Assembly (NCBI RefSeq): GCF_018860365.1
Contig: NZ_JAHKPO010000003.1
Span: forward strand, 1,139,849-1,203,848
From: Arenibacter algicola
GTDB lineage: Bacteria; Bacteroidota; Bacteroidia; Flavobacteriales; Flavobacteriaceae
DNA length: 64,000 bases
Reading direction: 5' to 3'
Of the stretch, positions 19,178 through 28,216 are shown one piece after another; position 1 is the first letter of the stretch, and the number at the start of each line of letters is the position of its first letter. The notes below the pieces were generated by a model. It searched no databases and was not told the origin of the DNA. It saw only the letters and a program-made list of their open reading frames with translations. The position numbers were made by a program, and so were the translations under genes.

Positions 19178-20826
19178 CGTTTTTGAACTATATATAAATT
19201 ACTTATTAAACGGTTCTTATGTCCTTTGGTTCCTGGGTTGGCATTATAGTTTAAATCGTACACGGTATTTAACGTATAGCTATATTCCGGGTCAAAGATA
19301 CGTTTAAATTCATTTTCATCTGTCGGAATTACCAGCACTCCAAATTTTTCGCCTTCGGGAATTAGGATTTCCTCTTCCCCCTTAAGTACTGGAATTGCTG
19401 AGCCATAGTCCCAAATCATTTCCGGAGCAATTTCACCAAAGCAATAAGTTTTTAATCCTTCTTCCTGCATAGCTTTTCTTAATTGAGATATACTTCTATA
19501 CTCCGTATTTTTTTCCATAGCTCCAGTGAGAGGCATCGCTAATAATTTTATGGCACCTACTAAGGCTATAGAGAGCAAAAAGCAGCTAAAAATCTGTTGC
19601 TTTTTAAGTTGTACAAAAAGTAATACACCAATAGCAAAAAGTGTAAGAGATGACAAAACATAGTAAACCCATAGGCCGTTCAAACCATCCTTAAGTAATA
19701 AATAGGCAATAAAGGGATAGGCTATACCAATTAGTCCCAATAAGGAAAAATGAAAATATACTGGTATTTTTTCTTTCTGTACAAAGGAGCTTTTAAAATT
19801 TCTGATGACATATTCCATATAAAACCCCGTATTTAGGGCGAGGGGAATTAATACGGGAACAAGATATCTGGCTTTTTTTTCGGGGATGATAGAAAGTAGA
19901 ATTACCGAAAAAATAGTCCATAGAAAGCTAAGTCGGTATGCCTTTTTATCACTTACCTTATTTTTAAGATAGGGATATATTAGACTAATTAAGGCTGGAA
20001 TGGTCCATATTCCGCTTTGTATGAAAAAGCTCCAATAATAATAGAAGGGGCGCACATTGTAGCTGGACCAATTGGCTGTTTCTTTTTTGGTTATTGCCAA
20101 AAAGGCATTGGGATCGGCAAGGCGAACATAAAGGAACCACCATACGCCAATAACCATGGCCAAGAGGATCATAACAACCAAGGGGATATATTTCCTGTAA
20201 ACTCCGAAGCCCTTATATTTATATACGAAGCCATAGGCCAAGAGAAAAGGCAGGAAGAGTGCATATAGGGAAACAGGTCCCTTGCTCATAAAGGACAGAC
20301 CTATAAAGAGTCCGGCAAGTAGACTGTTCTTCCATTTATTGTCAGGATGGTCAAAAAAACTATATAGAAAGTAAATGGCTGTCAACATAAATCCGTGGGT
20401 GTATATATCCCAAGGAGCTTCAACGGTAATTACGATAATGTAAAATGAACTTAATAAAATAAGGGCATTTATGAGTGCGTGTAATTTATTGTCAAGTATT
20501 TTTAAGGAAAACAGATACCCTATATATCCCAAAAATATGGCCATCAACATCGTCGGTAACCTTAGTCCGGCTATGTTTTCCAATCCAAATATCGATCCAA
20601 AGAGGGCGGTGATCCAGCTAGGTAATGGGGGTTTCTCATATCTAGGAAGGTCGTTCATTGTGGTCAGCAACCAATTACCGTCCGTAATCATCTCCCGAGC
20701 CGTGACGAAATTCCTGGCTTCCATGATTGTAACCGGGATAACGTTTAAATGAAATAGAAAAATGGAGATTCCCGCCAAGAAGATCAGGGCAATAGGATTA
20801 TTTTTCAACCACGTCATGCTCTTCAT
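19174..20826 (-). CDS. ArnT-like glycosyltransferase, GT39/GT83-type
   Basis: 550 residues with about 11-12 membrane helices in the first ~440. The periplasmic loop after helix 1 contains EARNFVTAREMI and PRYEKPPLPSW, the acidic/His-type active-site region of ArnT and protein O-mannosyltransferases, which move a sugar from undecaprenyl phosphate onto lipid A or protein at the outer face of the inner membrane. A soluble C-terminal tail (about 450-550) is typical. It overlaps the LAB_N gene by 29 bp (17-20 bp if Met4 is the start). Gene order GT2 / LAB_N / GT39 mirrors ArnC-type donor synthesis followed by transfer. Confidence 0.9.
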   Translation of the reverse strand: MKSMTWLKNNPIALIFLAGISIFLFHLNVIPVTIMEARNFVTAREMITDGNWLLTTMNDLPRYEKPPLPSWITALFGSIFGLENIAGLRLPTMLMAIFLGYIGYLFSLKILDNKLHALINALILLSSFYIIVITVEAPWDIYTHGFMLTAIYFLYSFFDHPDNKWKNSLLAGLFIGLSFMSKGPVSLYALFLPFLLAYGFVYKYKGFGVYRKYIPLVVMILLAMVIGVWWFLYVRLADPNAFLAITKKETANWSSYNVRPFYYYWSFFIQSGIWTIPALISLIYPYLKNKVSDKKAYRLSFLWTIFSVILLSIIPEKKARYLVPVLIPLALNTGFYMEYVIRNFKSSFVQKEKIPVYFHFSLLGLIGIAYPFIAYLLLKDGLNGLWVYYVLSSLTLFAIGVLLFVQLKKQQIFSCFLLSIALVGAIKLLAMPLTGAMEKNTEYRSISQLRKAMQEEGLKTYCFGEIAPEMIWDYGSAIPVLKGEEEILIPEGEKFGVLVIPTDENEFKRIFDPEYSYTLNTVYDLNYNANPGTKGHKNRLISNLYIVQKR

Positions 20827-21436
20827 TTTTAAGGATAAATAGATTTCTTAAATAAACAATCATGCCCAGTGAATGGCCGGCAAATAGGACCGGGTCTTTC
20901 CTAAAAATGGCGTAGGTAAGAATTAAGGAGGCCCCAATTAAACTTAGTAGCCAAAAACCAAAGGGAAGACTGGAGGTTTTCTTTTTTTCGGAATATATCC
21001 ATTGGTATACAAACCGAAAGGTAAAAATAACCTGTGCTATACTGCCCAATAATAGCAACCAGATAGGAATGTTTTCGTTACTGAAGAATTGCCTTAGGTC
21101 ATAGGCGTTGTTATTGTATCCATAAACAATAATGATCCCAGGGAAAATCCATAGAAAAACCCTAAAGGCCCACGGTAATTTAGTCCATTCACCTTGTAAC
21201 TGGATATTGCGGATATAAATAAAATAGGTAATGGCCTGTCCCAACATTATGGCAAAATCGTCACGTAACCACCCATACACAAATAATAGAAAAGAAGCCA
21301 ATAAACTTAATTGCCAGAACAGTCTAGGGGTAAGTACTTTTTTGTTCTTTTCAGATATAACCCATTGCACCACCATTCTACTGGAAAACAGAATTTGGGC
21401 AATAAAGCCAATTGCATAAACCATCCAATCTGCCAT
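20798..21436 (-). CDS. Membrane protein with two LAB_N (lipid-A-disaccharide synthase N-terminal) repeats
   Basis: 212 residues. Two homologous halves each carry three helices: FIAQILFSSRMVVQWVISEK (about 10-29) repeated as SIAQVIFTFRFVYQWIYSEK in the second half, each followed by a FW.LSL segment and an IxYLRN-type end (YFIYIRNI, IVYLRNLF). This is the LAB_N domain, which occurs alone beside ArnC/ArnT-type glycosyltransferases. The repeats suggest a small transporter-like fold, perhaps a flippase for the polyprenol-sugar; that is inferred from context. It starts 1 bp after the GT2 stop. Confidence 0.88.
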   Translation of the reverse strand: MADWMVYAIGFIAQILFSSRMVVQWVISEKNKKVLTPRLFWQLSLLASFLLFVYGWLRDDFAIMLGQAITYFIYIRNIQLQGEWTKLPWAFRVFLWIFPGIIIVYGYNNNAYDLRQFFSNENIPIWLLLLGSIAQVIFTFRFVYQWIYSEKKKTSSLPFGFWLLSLIGASLILTYAIFRKDPVLFAGHSLGMIVYLRNLFILKNEEHDVVEK

Positions 21437-22150
21437 TTACCCTATTTTATCTACTTGGTAGTTAATATATTTTTTTTTCATCCATAAATAGGCAAAACAA
21501 TCCATAAGCGGTCCCAATAACCTGTTCCAAAGACCAAACTTTGCAGTACCGGCCATACGTGGAAAGTGGCGAATAGGAATTTGTACAATGGTACCATTTT
21601 GTAGCAGGATCATAGCAGGTAAAAATCGATGTAAGCCTTTGAACATCGGTATTCTTTTGGCAAAATCGGTTTTTATCACCTTTAGGGGACAGCCCGTATC
21701 GTCCATTCCATCATGTGTAAATGCTCTACGTATACCATTGGCGATGGTAGATGAGGCATTCTTAACAAATGAATCTTTTCTATCTGCCCTTACTCCGGTT
21801 ACAAGATCATATTGATCAATATGTTCCAACAGCAGGTTAAAATCTTCGGGCGAGGTCTGTAGGTCGGAATCTATATAACCTACCAAGGGGGTATCCGTAT
21901 AGTCAAAGCCGGCTTTGATGGCCGCACTCAAGCCTTTGTTTTGGGCAAATTTCACAAAACTAAAAGCTTCGTTTCTTTGGCAAATGGTTTCTATTAATTG
22001 CTGGCTATTATCTTTTGAACCGTCATTTACGAATAATACCCTGGCCTTTTTTGTGCAAATGGTCAAGTAGTCCTTAAGCTCCTTTTCAACGCGTTCCAAA
22101 TTATCTTCTTCATTGTAGACAGGTATAATTATGGTGAATTCGTAATTCAT
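21437..22150 (-). CDS. Glycosyltransferase family 2, ArnC/DPM1-like
   Basis: 237 residues from the ATG at 22150 (a TTG three codons upstream is possible). IIIPVYNEEDNL and VNDGSKDNS form the GT2 nucleotide-binding start, and GYIDSDLQTSPED gives the metal-binding DxD-like site. Unlike ArnC or GtrB it lacks the two C-terminal membrane helices; it ends soon after FGLWNRLLGPLMDCFAYLWM, so it is closer to soluble DPM1 forms. It should load a sugar onto undecaprenyl phosphate for the downstream GT39. First gene of the four-gene operon. Confidence 0.92.
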   Translation of the reverse strand: MNYEFTIIIPVYNEEDNLERVEKELKDYLTICTKKARVLFVNDGSKDNSQQLIETICQRNEAFSFVKFAQNKGLSAAIKAGFDYTDTPLVGYIDSDLQTSPEDFNLLLEHIDQYDLVTGVRADRKDSFVKNASSTIANGIRRAFTHDGMDDTGCPLKVIKTDFAKRIPMFKGLHRFLPAMILLQNGTIVQIPIRHFPRMAGTAKFGLWNRLLGPLMDCFAYLWMKKKYINYQVDKIG

Positions 22151-22191
22151 TTTATACAAGGATAAGTGCTTTTGTAGCTAAAATTTAGGGC

Positions 22192-22199
22192 CAAAGATA
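22192..22199 (-). promoter_or_regulatory. -7 promoter box of the glycosylation operon
   Basis: CAAAGATA on the plus strand reads TATCTTTG on the minus strand, an exact TAnnTTTG match 42 bp before the GT2 ATG. No good -33 box was found at the usual distance. Confidence 0.4.
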
Positions 22200-22344
22200 A
22201 TCAACTTTGTCAACCTATGTGGCATTGGGCCCTACATCTTATTGTGGAGCTAAAATTGGAATAGGTTTATGATATTTATTACCAAGGCATAACCTTTTCC
22301 TTTTGTTGCTATTCTTAATAAACCTTATCTCAAAAAAGCAGCGT

Positions 22345-23385
22345 TTAGGTTTCTTTGGCCAGACTTAATAGTTTTTCGGCGGCGTTAAACGGGGAAATTT
22401 TACCATCTACAACTAATTGTATCATTTGATCCAGATGACTTTTTATGTTTTTGTTTTGATAAAATTGTTGTTTTAGCTGGTCTTCAATAGTCTGTAGTAG
22501 CCAATATTTGTTTTGTGTTCTCCTTTTTGCGGTTATTCCGTCCAGGCCTGGTTTATTGTCTATGTAGGTTTTAATGACTTCCCATATTTCCGATATCCCT
22601 GTTTTTTGAATAGCGGAACAACTGAGGATTTTAGGAGTCCAGCCATTTTCTTTTGGGGAAAAGAGGTGTAGCGCCTTAGTAAATTCAACTTTGGCCAAAT
22701 TGGCCTGTTCAATATTGTTGCCATCGGCTTTATTGATAACAATGGCATCTGCCATTTCCATGATGCCCCTTTTAATGCCCTGAAGTTCATCTCCGGCACC
22801 GGCCAATTTCAATAATAGAAAGAAATCTACCATTCCGTGTACTGCAGTTTCACTTTGACCCACCCCGACTGTTTCCACTAAAATGGTATCGAAGCCGGCA
22901 GCTTCGCAAAGGATTATAGTTTCTCGGGTTTTTCTGGCAACTCCACCCAAAGAATGACCAGTGGGTGAGGGGCGGATATAGGCGTTCTTGTCCTTTACCA
23001 ATTCTGGCATTCGGGTCTTGTCCCCTAAAATACTTCCCCTGCTAATGGTACTGGAAGGATCCACCGTCAGTACGGCCACTTTTTTTCCCAGGGATGTAAG
23101 GAAGGAGCCAAAAGTTTCGATAAAGGTACTTTTACCTACCCCTGGAACTCCGGTTATTCCAATACGTATGCTCTTACCACTATGCGGTAGGCATTGATCT
23201 ATAATATCATTGGATTTTTGAAAATGTTGACTGTTGGTGCTTTCCACCAATGTAATAGCCCTAGCCAAGGTGGCTATGTCACCATTTAAAATACCTTGTA
23301 TCAGTTCCGCTGCGGACGGATTCCTTTTTCTAAAAGCTTTGGTTTTAGAATTAATATTTCCGTCCGTGTTTTTATTGGTGGCCAA
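22345..23385 (-). CDS. meaB: MeaB/ArgK-type GTPase, methylmalonyl-CoA mutase chaperone
   Basis: 346 residues. G-domain motifs are clear: P-loop GVPGVGKST (79-87), a Walker B-like DTILVETVGVGQSE with the switch region, and NKADG as the NKxD guanine motif. The His/Asp-rich start and C-terminal dimerisation arm fit MeaB, which protects and reloads adenosylcobalamin methylmalonyl-CoA mutase. No mutase gene lies within the window, so the partner must be elsewhere. It starts 2 bp before the upstream DUF2911 stop and is probably co-transcribed with it. Confidence 0.95.
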   Translation of the reverse strand: MATNKNTDGNINSKTKAFRKRNPSAAELIQGILNGDIATLARAITLVESTNSQHFQKSNDIIDQCLPHSGKSIRIGITGVPGVGKSTFIETFGSFLTSLGKKVAVLTVDPSSTISRGSILGDKTRMPELVKDKNAYIRPSPTGHSLGGVARKTRETIILCEAAGFDTILVETVGVGQSETAVHGMVDFFLLLKLAGAGDELQGIKRGIMEMADAIVINKADGNNIEQANLAKVEFTKALHLFSPKENGWTPKILSCSAIQKTGISEIWEVIKTYIDNKPGLDGITAKRRTQNKYWLLQTIEDQLKQQFYQNKNIKSHLDQMIQLVVDGKISPFNAAEKLLSLAKET

Positions 23386-23387
23386 AT

Positions 23388-23948
23388 TTACTTTTTAATG
23401 GGAAGGCTTACCTTGGTTTTGTCCCAAGCAAGACTAAGGTAAAGCTGTTCGTTTTCCTCAAAGTCTATGGATAGACTTTCAATGGTTTGCGACAATTGCT
23501 GTACAGGGACACCTATTTCTACCACATCCGTTTCAGGGTTTCTAGTGGTTTCCTTTCCACCACTTAAAATGGTAACTCCCCATTCGGGAATTTCACTATT
23601 GAATATAAAGCTCCAGGTCTCTTTGCCGGGTATGGTCCATAAAGCATAGCTGCCAGCGGGCAAGCTTTTGCCTCCAACACTAATGTTGGTAGCCGTGGTA
23701 AAAGTGGTAGGTTCATTGGCCCCTGTTCTCCAAACCACATCATAGGGTACCAATTCACCAAAAATAATACGGTCTTTTTTGAACGGACTACTGTATTTTA
23801 CACTTAGGTCCAATCCATTTTTATTGTAAGTAGCTGTTTTCTCAGGACTGTTCTTTTTGGTCTGTTCCGTTAAATAGGATTTTCCAAACAAAAAGAAGGC
23901 CAGCGCCAACACTACGATAACTACTAATAACCATTTAAGAAATTTCAT
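23388..23948 (-). CDS. DUF2911 protein, membrane-anchored
   Basis: 186 residues with one N-terminal hydrophobic helix (about 5-22). The body has the DUF2911 core: VKYSSPFKKDRIIFGELVP, YDVVWRTGANEPTTF, GSYALWTIPGKETWSFIFN. The family is widespread in Bacteroidota, beta-sandwich-like and without a known role. It lies 29 bp downstream of the aldose epimerase gene and directly upstream of meaB. Confidence 0.88.
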   Translation of the reverse strand: MKFLKWLLVVIVVLALAFFLFGKSYLTEQTKKNSPEKTATYNKNGLDLSVKYSSPFKKDRIIFGELVPYDVVWRTGANEPTTFTTATNISVGGKSLPAGSYALWTIPGKETWSFIFNSEIPEWGVTILSGGKETTRNPETDVVEIGVPVQQLSQTIESLSIDFEENEQLYLSLAWDKTKVSLPIKK

Positions 23949-23977
23949 ATTCCTGGATTTAGCTTAGGTTAATTGTT

Positions 23978-24886
23978 CTAATTTACGAAACTAAACCTAA
24001 ACTCGGTTTCATTGTGATAGGTTTCTCCTGGTTGCAAAATGCTATTTGGAAAGTGGGGCTGGTTGGGAGCATCCGGGAAATTTTGGGTTTCAAAACAGAT
24101 GGCGGCAAAAGCGGGTGGCGTATAGACTACCACTCCCGGTTGATTGGTTACTACTTCCATGGATAAACCTGAGTTGTCTGAAGTCAGTACGGTACTATTT
24201 TTAAGACTGGAGTCCATCACAAACGGGGTGTCCAAACGTACTTGGCCAATCTTTTTTAACTCCAGGAAATCGTATTTCGAATTTTTTACGGAAACCAATT
24301 TTCCCGTAGGAAGAAGTTTTGCATCCGTTTCCAAATATTCCGGGCAAGCCAACCTTAGGTTCCAATGGTCTATGGTTTCCGCACCATCCAGATTGAAATA
24401 GGAATGGTTGGTCAGGTTTACAGGAGTGGCCTTGTCAGTGGTAGCCTCATGAATTATAAATAGGGATGGGCCTACCAGTTTATAGGTTACCGTGGATTTT
24501 AGGTTTCCAGGATAGCCCTCTTCCATATCCTGACTTAGGTAATTTAGTTTTACAAAGGGATTTTCCCCATCATGTACCTGCTCTATGGACCAATATCTCT
24601 TCCCAAAGCCTTTTTGTCCACCGTGAAGATGTACCCCATCCTTGGAAAAAATAGGATAGTGTACGTTATTGATTTGAAAACCGCTATTGGATATTCTTCC
24701 TGCATAACGTCCTATACAGGCTCCAAGAGACTTGTTGTCCATTAAATATTTTTCAGGTTCCTCCAGACCCACCACCACATTGGTGTCTACCCCTTCCTTA
24801 TTTTTTAATATCAACTTTTGGATGATGGCCCCATAGTCCAGTACGGTCAGTGTTATGAAATTATTTTTTATTGTAACTTGATTCAA
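23978..24886 (-). CDS. galM: Aldose 1-epimerase (mutarotase)
   Basis: 302 residues, cytoplasmic (no signal). GRYAGRI, the catalytic His block TNHSYFNLDG and the C-terminal LQPGETYHNETEFRF match galactose mutarotase, which interconverts alpha and beta anomers of hexoses. The length is slightly below the usual 330-350. It appears to be the first gene of a galM-DUF2911-meaB transcript. Sugar specificity cannot be read from the sequence, so galM is used in the broad sense. Confidence 0.9.
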   Translation of the reverse strand: MNQVTIKNNFITLTVLDYGAIIQKLILKNKEGVDTNVVVGLEEPEKYLMDNKSLGACIGRYAGRISNSGFQINNVHYPIFSKDGVHLHGGQKGFGKRYWSIEQVHDGENPFVKLNYLSQDMEEGYPGNLKSTVTYKLVGPSLFIIHEATTDKATPVNLTNHSYFNLDGAETIDHWNLRLACPEYLETDAKLLPTGKLVSVKNSKYDFLELKKIGQVRLDTPFVMDSSLKNSTVLTSDNSGLSMEVVTNQPGVVVYTPPAFAAICFETQNFPDAPNQPHFPNSILQPGETYHNETEFRFSFVN

Positions 24887-24962
24887 TGTAGTGCTTTTTA
24901 AGATTTAAGATAAAAATACTCTTTTTTGCAACATTACAAATATTCCATCGTCCTTTAGGTAA

Positions 24963-25133
24963 TTGGGATTTATCGGGGATGATTTAAATGTAACAAAACT
25001 CTCCCGTCAACAAAAGAAACTGGCCGAAATGTTTCAGATTGATATTGTAGAACAATGTAAACGTAACGATCGCAAAGCGCAATTACAAAAAGGGAAAGCT
25101 ATGGCGTTGAAACAACGGGAACTGGAAATATAA
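24963..25133 (+). other. Short open frame, possible remnant of an ECF sigma factor gene
   Basis: A 56-codon frame (TTG at 24963, internal ATG at 25026) ends at 25131-25133. The stretch FQIDIVEQCKRNDRKAQLQ resembles the first helix of sigma-70 ECF factors (an xxIxxCKxxDRKAQ pattern), but it then ends in a short basic tail with no sigma2 or sigma4 region. It could be a leftover gene start or a small real peptide. No promoter was identified. Confidence 0.3.
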
Positions 25134-25213
25134 ACAAGACTAGTAGCATATCCATCCGTGTTAATTCCAAGTTTACAGAAGTTGTTCTGCGGTAATGGGA
25201 ATTATTAATAAAA

Positions 25214-25249
25214 AAAGAAGGGGGTTTTCAATAGAAAATCCCCTTCTTT
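25214..25249 (-). terminator. Strong terminator after the Gfo/DUF1080 operon
   Basis: 16-bp arms AAAGAAGGGGGTTTTC (25214-25229) and GAAAATCCCCTTCTTT (25234-25249) pair fully apart from one G-U type position, around a 4-nt loop, with A/T runs on both sides. It lies 21 bp after the stop of the oxidoreductase gene. Confidence 0.85.
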
Positions 25250-25269
25250 ATATGATTGAAATCCTAGAA

Positions 25270-26598
25270 CTATAATTTGGGTTCCCAGCCTTCTTGGTAT
25301 TCCCTTTTCCAGTAGGACATGGCCTCATCGTCATCTTTTACCTTTCCTGTGGTCGGGTTAATATGAATGGTTCTACCTACATCTTGGGCTATATTCCCTA
25401 AATGACATAGCATGGTAGAAATACTGGCGTCGTTGATATCCGAATTCAGGGAAGTGTCCTGACGGATGGCACTGAAGAAATTGTGTACGTGATTTACATC
25501 CAAACCGCCCATACCCATGGTATTGGTGGTAGCACTTTTAACCCCTTCTTCTACTTTCTTAATTAAACTGCCATCCAGATTATAAAGGTTGTATTCATTT
25601 CTGCTCATGGTTATCATTCCCTTGCTTCCATAAATGGTAGCCCCTCTACCAGGTTGCTCTGGTTTTATCAAGCCTCTACTATGTCCGGTCCAGGTAATGA
25701 ATTTATCATCATCAAATTTATAGGTCACCTGTTGGTTGTCCACGAACTCCCAATCATCCTTAAAGGTGTACTTTCCACCAAAGGAAGTTACGCTATTTGG
25801 AAGATCCACACCCAATGCCCAACGGCAAATATCAATTTCATGGGTACCATTGTTGTGAATTTCCCCTGTACCCCAGGTACGGAACCAATGCCAGTTATAA
25901 GGGTGTACATTGTCCCTGTAAGATTCCCTAGGTGCCGGTCCCTGCCATAAATCCCAGTCCAATGTGTTGGGAACTTCTATTTTATTCCCAATACCGATAG
26001 AGCCCCTATTGCTGGAATAATAGGCCTCGCCTTTGTAGACTTCCCCAATAATTCCTTCACGGATTTCCTTCACGGCCAATGCGGAACTTTGGGAGGAACG
26101 CTGCTGATTTCCCATTTGTACCTTTTTACCATATTTTTTTTGTGCCGCTACCAATAGCTCATTTTCGTGTGGATTGTGGCTACAAGGCTTTTCTACATAA
26201 ACATGTTTCCCTGCCTGTAGGGCCATGATGGCCATTGGAGCATGCCAATGTTCTGGTGTAGCTATGAAAACGGCATCCACATTTTTGTCCTCCAAAACCT
26301 TTCTAAAGTCCTTTTCTACTTTTGGGATATATCCAATATTCTTTTTGCACCAAACATTGTGTTCCTCCAATATTTTGTCGTCCACATCACAACTATAAAG
26401 TATTTTGGCATTGGGGTCTTTGTTTATGGCAACGAAATGGGCCTTGGCCCTGCTTCTCACCCCAATGACCGCAACATTTATTTTGTCGTTGGCCCCTATA
26501 ATATTACTGTATCCCATGCTTGGCATTACCAATCCTCCCAAGCTAAGGGCAGCACTGCCCGCTGCCGTTTTTTTAATAAAGTCTCTTCTAGTTTTCAT
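25270..26598 (-). CDS. Gfo/Idh/MocA-family oxidoreductase, Tat-exported
   Basis: 442 residues. A twin-arginine signal (TRRDFIKKTAAG, then a hydrophobic stretch to ~30) sends the folded, cofactor-loaded enzyme to the periplasm. The NAD(P)-binding domain (about 38-165) includes VAVIGVRSRA and the family motif YVEKPCSHN with its catalytic Lys. The C-terminal domain contains GTGEIHNNGTHEIDICRWAL, where the His residues resemble the active-site end of such enzymes. It starts directly after the DUF1080 gene (no gap), so the two form an operon acting on sugar derivatives; the DUF1080 link to 3-keto-sugars suggests a 3-dehydrogenation route. Confidence 0.92.
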   Translation of the reverse strand: MKTRRDFIKKTAAGSAALSLGGLVMPSMGYSNIIGANDKINVAVIGVRSRAKAHFVAINKDPNAKILYSCDVDDKILEEHNVWCKKNIGYIPKVEKDFRKVLEDKNVDAVFIATPEHWHAPMAIMALQAGKHVYVEKPCSHNPHENELLVAAQKKYGKKVQMGNQQRSSQSSALAVKEIREGIIGEVYKGEAYYSSNRGSIGIGNKIEVPNTLDWDLWQGPAPRESYRDNVHPYNWHWFRTWGTGEIHNNGTHEIDICRWALGVDLPNSVTSFGGKYTFKDDWEFVDNQQVTYKFDDDKFITWTGHSRGLIKPEQPGRGATIYGSKGMITMSRNEYNLYNLDGSLIKKVEEGVKSATTNTMGMGGLDVNHVHNFFSAIRQDTSLNSDINDASISTMLCHLGNIAQDVGRTIHINPTTGKVKDDDEAMSYWKREYQEGWEPKL

Positions 26599-27990
26599 TT
26601 ATTCGCTTTTGTTTATGCTTTTAATTTTGATGTTTTTGTAGGAGACTAAATCCCCGTGATCCTGCAATAGGATATGTCCTTGGTCCCCTTCACCAAAATT
26701 TGGCCATTTTGCATATTTGCTTTCGGAAACCAATTTGCGATAGTCATCGCTTTTTCTTTCATATTCCAGAACTTTGGTCCCATTCAACCAATGTTCAACA
26801 TGGTTGTTGATCGATTTGATATGGGCCGTATTCCAATCCCCAATAGGATTGATCGGCTTGTTAGGGTCTGCCTGAATAAGATCATAAAGGGAAGCTACCG
26901 TTCTACTACCATCATGATTCCCCAACTTGGCATCTGGGTGGCGAGCATCATCCAAAATTTGATATTCCAGACCAATGGAAGAACCTGGTCCTTTGTTAAG
27001 GTCGGTATTCACATAATACTTTATTCCGCTGTTGGCACCCTCGGTAAGTTTAAAGTCGACCTTTAATTCAAAATCGCCATAGAGGTCGGTAGTTACTATA
27101 TCTCCACCAGCGGCAGATTCTTCACCACCCGAAGGCAATACGGTAAGCACACCATCCTTTATTTCCCATCCGGTTTCCGGAAAACCGTCCAAACGGGCGC
27201 CTCTCCATCCGTTGGTAGTTTCCCCGTCCCACAACAATTTCCAATTGTCTTTTTCTTCACCAACTGTAAGCTTGTTCTTCGTGGTAATAGGGGTTAAGGG
27301 CGATTTTCTGGAATAGGTTTCCAAGTTGTCTGTAAGTATTTTAATATTCTTCCAAACAATTTGGGTTCCTTCGGTTTTGTCTTTTCCAATACCATGGACC
27401 TGAAGCGCAATAAAGCCACTTGCAGTTTTATCATCGATTAAATAGGAGGCAGGTACGTCGTTGATCCAAGTCTTTATGGTGTCCCCTATAGCTTCAATTC
27501 TGTAATGGTTCCAATCATTTTGTTTAAAGGCCTTTTGTGCCTGCGGATTATCTCCCAACGGATTTAACCAACCCCTTCGGGCCTCATCATAAACACCAGC
27601 GCTCCAAGCTCTTTCGGAAGGGTCAATTTCTATTTGGTATCCATGTACCCGTCCGTTCCTATAAGATGGAAGGCTATTGCTTCTAATCTGAATGCCGGAA
27701 TTCATGGATGGATCTACCTTATAATCCAATTCCAAGATAAAATCCTCGTACATTTTGTCGGTGGTCATAAAGGAATTGGGAGTGTTGTGGACAGTGGTTC
27801 CAACAATAGTTCCATCAACTACTTCATATTTTGCATTTCCACCTTTTTGGTTCCAACCGTTCAAGGTTTTGCCATCAAAGAGATTAACCCACGGGGTGTT
27901 GTCCTTTTCTGTCCCTGCGCAACCTATTAATAAGGAGGCCAACAGTATGGCTGAGAATAAGGTGGATGGGAGTTTTGATCGTACTTTCAT
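26599..27990 (-). CDS. Lipoprotein with two DUF1080 (3-keto-disaccharide hydrolase) domains
   Basis: 463 residues; the signal peptide ends in LLIGC (lipobox). Two tandem DUF1080 sandwiches are visible: the first opens [18 protein letters not shown] (about 34-222), the second [15 protein letters not shown] (about 250-460). Both have the late strand pattern ending in LQ.HG ([20 protein letters not shown]). Family members are associated with cleaving 3-keto-glycosides. With the Gfo oxidoreductase next door, the pair would oxidise a glycoside at C3 and then eliminate the aglycone outside the cytoplasm; this is inferred. Confidence 0.9.
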   Translation of the reverse strand: MKVRSKLPSTLFSAILLASLLIGCAGTEKDNTPWVNLFDGKTLNGWNQKGGNAKYEVVDGTIVGTTVHNTPNSFMTTDKMYEDFILELDYKVDPSMNSGIQIRSNSLPSYRNGRVHGYQIEIDPSERAWSAGVYDEARRGWLNPLGDNPQAQKAFKQNDWNHYRIEAIGDTIKTWINDVPASYLIDDKTASGFIALQVHGIGKDKTEGTQIVWKNIKILTDNLETYSRKSPLTPITTKNKLTVGEEKDNWKLLWDGETTNGWRGARLDGFPETGWEIKDGVLTVLPSGGEESAAGGDIVTTDLYGDFELKVDFKLTEGANSGIKYYVNTDLNKGPGSSIGLEYQILDDARHPDAKLGNHDGSRTVASLYDLIQADPNKPINPIGDWNTAHIKSINNHVEHWLNGTKVLEYERKSDDYRKLVSESKYAKWPNFGEGDQGHILLQDHGDLVSYKNIKIKSINKSE

Positions 27991-28105
27991 TTTTTTAATC
28001 TTATTTTTTTTAATGTGAGCTTGAAAGGTATAAAAAAGTGATTAAATATTGGCTTAATGCACTAAAATTAGCCCGTTTGTGATATTAAAAATCGACCAAA
28101 AGAAA

Positions 28106-28133
28106 AGGCCGACATGCTTGTTGCTGTCGGCCT
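28106..28133 (-). terminator. Terminator after msrA
   Basis: AGGCCGACA (28106-28114) and TGTCGGCCT (28125-28133) form a perfect 9-bp stem with a 10-nt loop. On the minus strand it is followed by TTTTCTTTT, as expected for the end of the msrA transcript. Confidence 0.85.
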
Positions 28134-28216
28134 AATTTATAAATTTCAATTATTCTCCTTGTTCCTGTAGGTCAGAATTTATGAAAATTGACTCATTACT
28201 TTGAGATGTATATACA

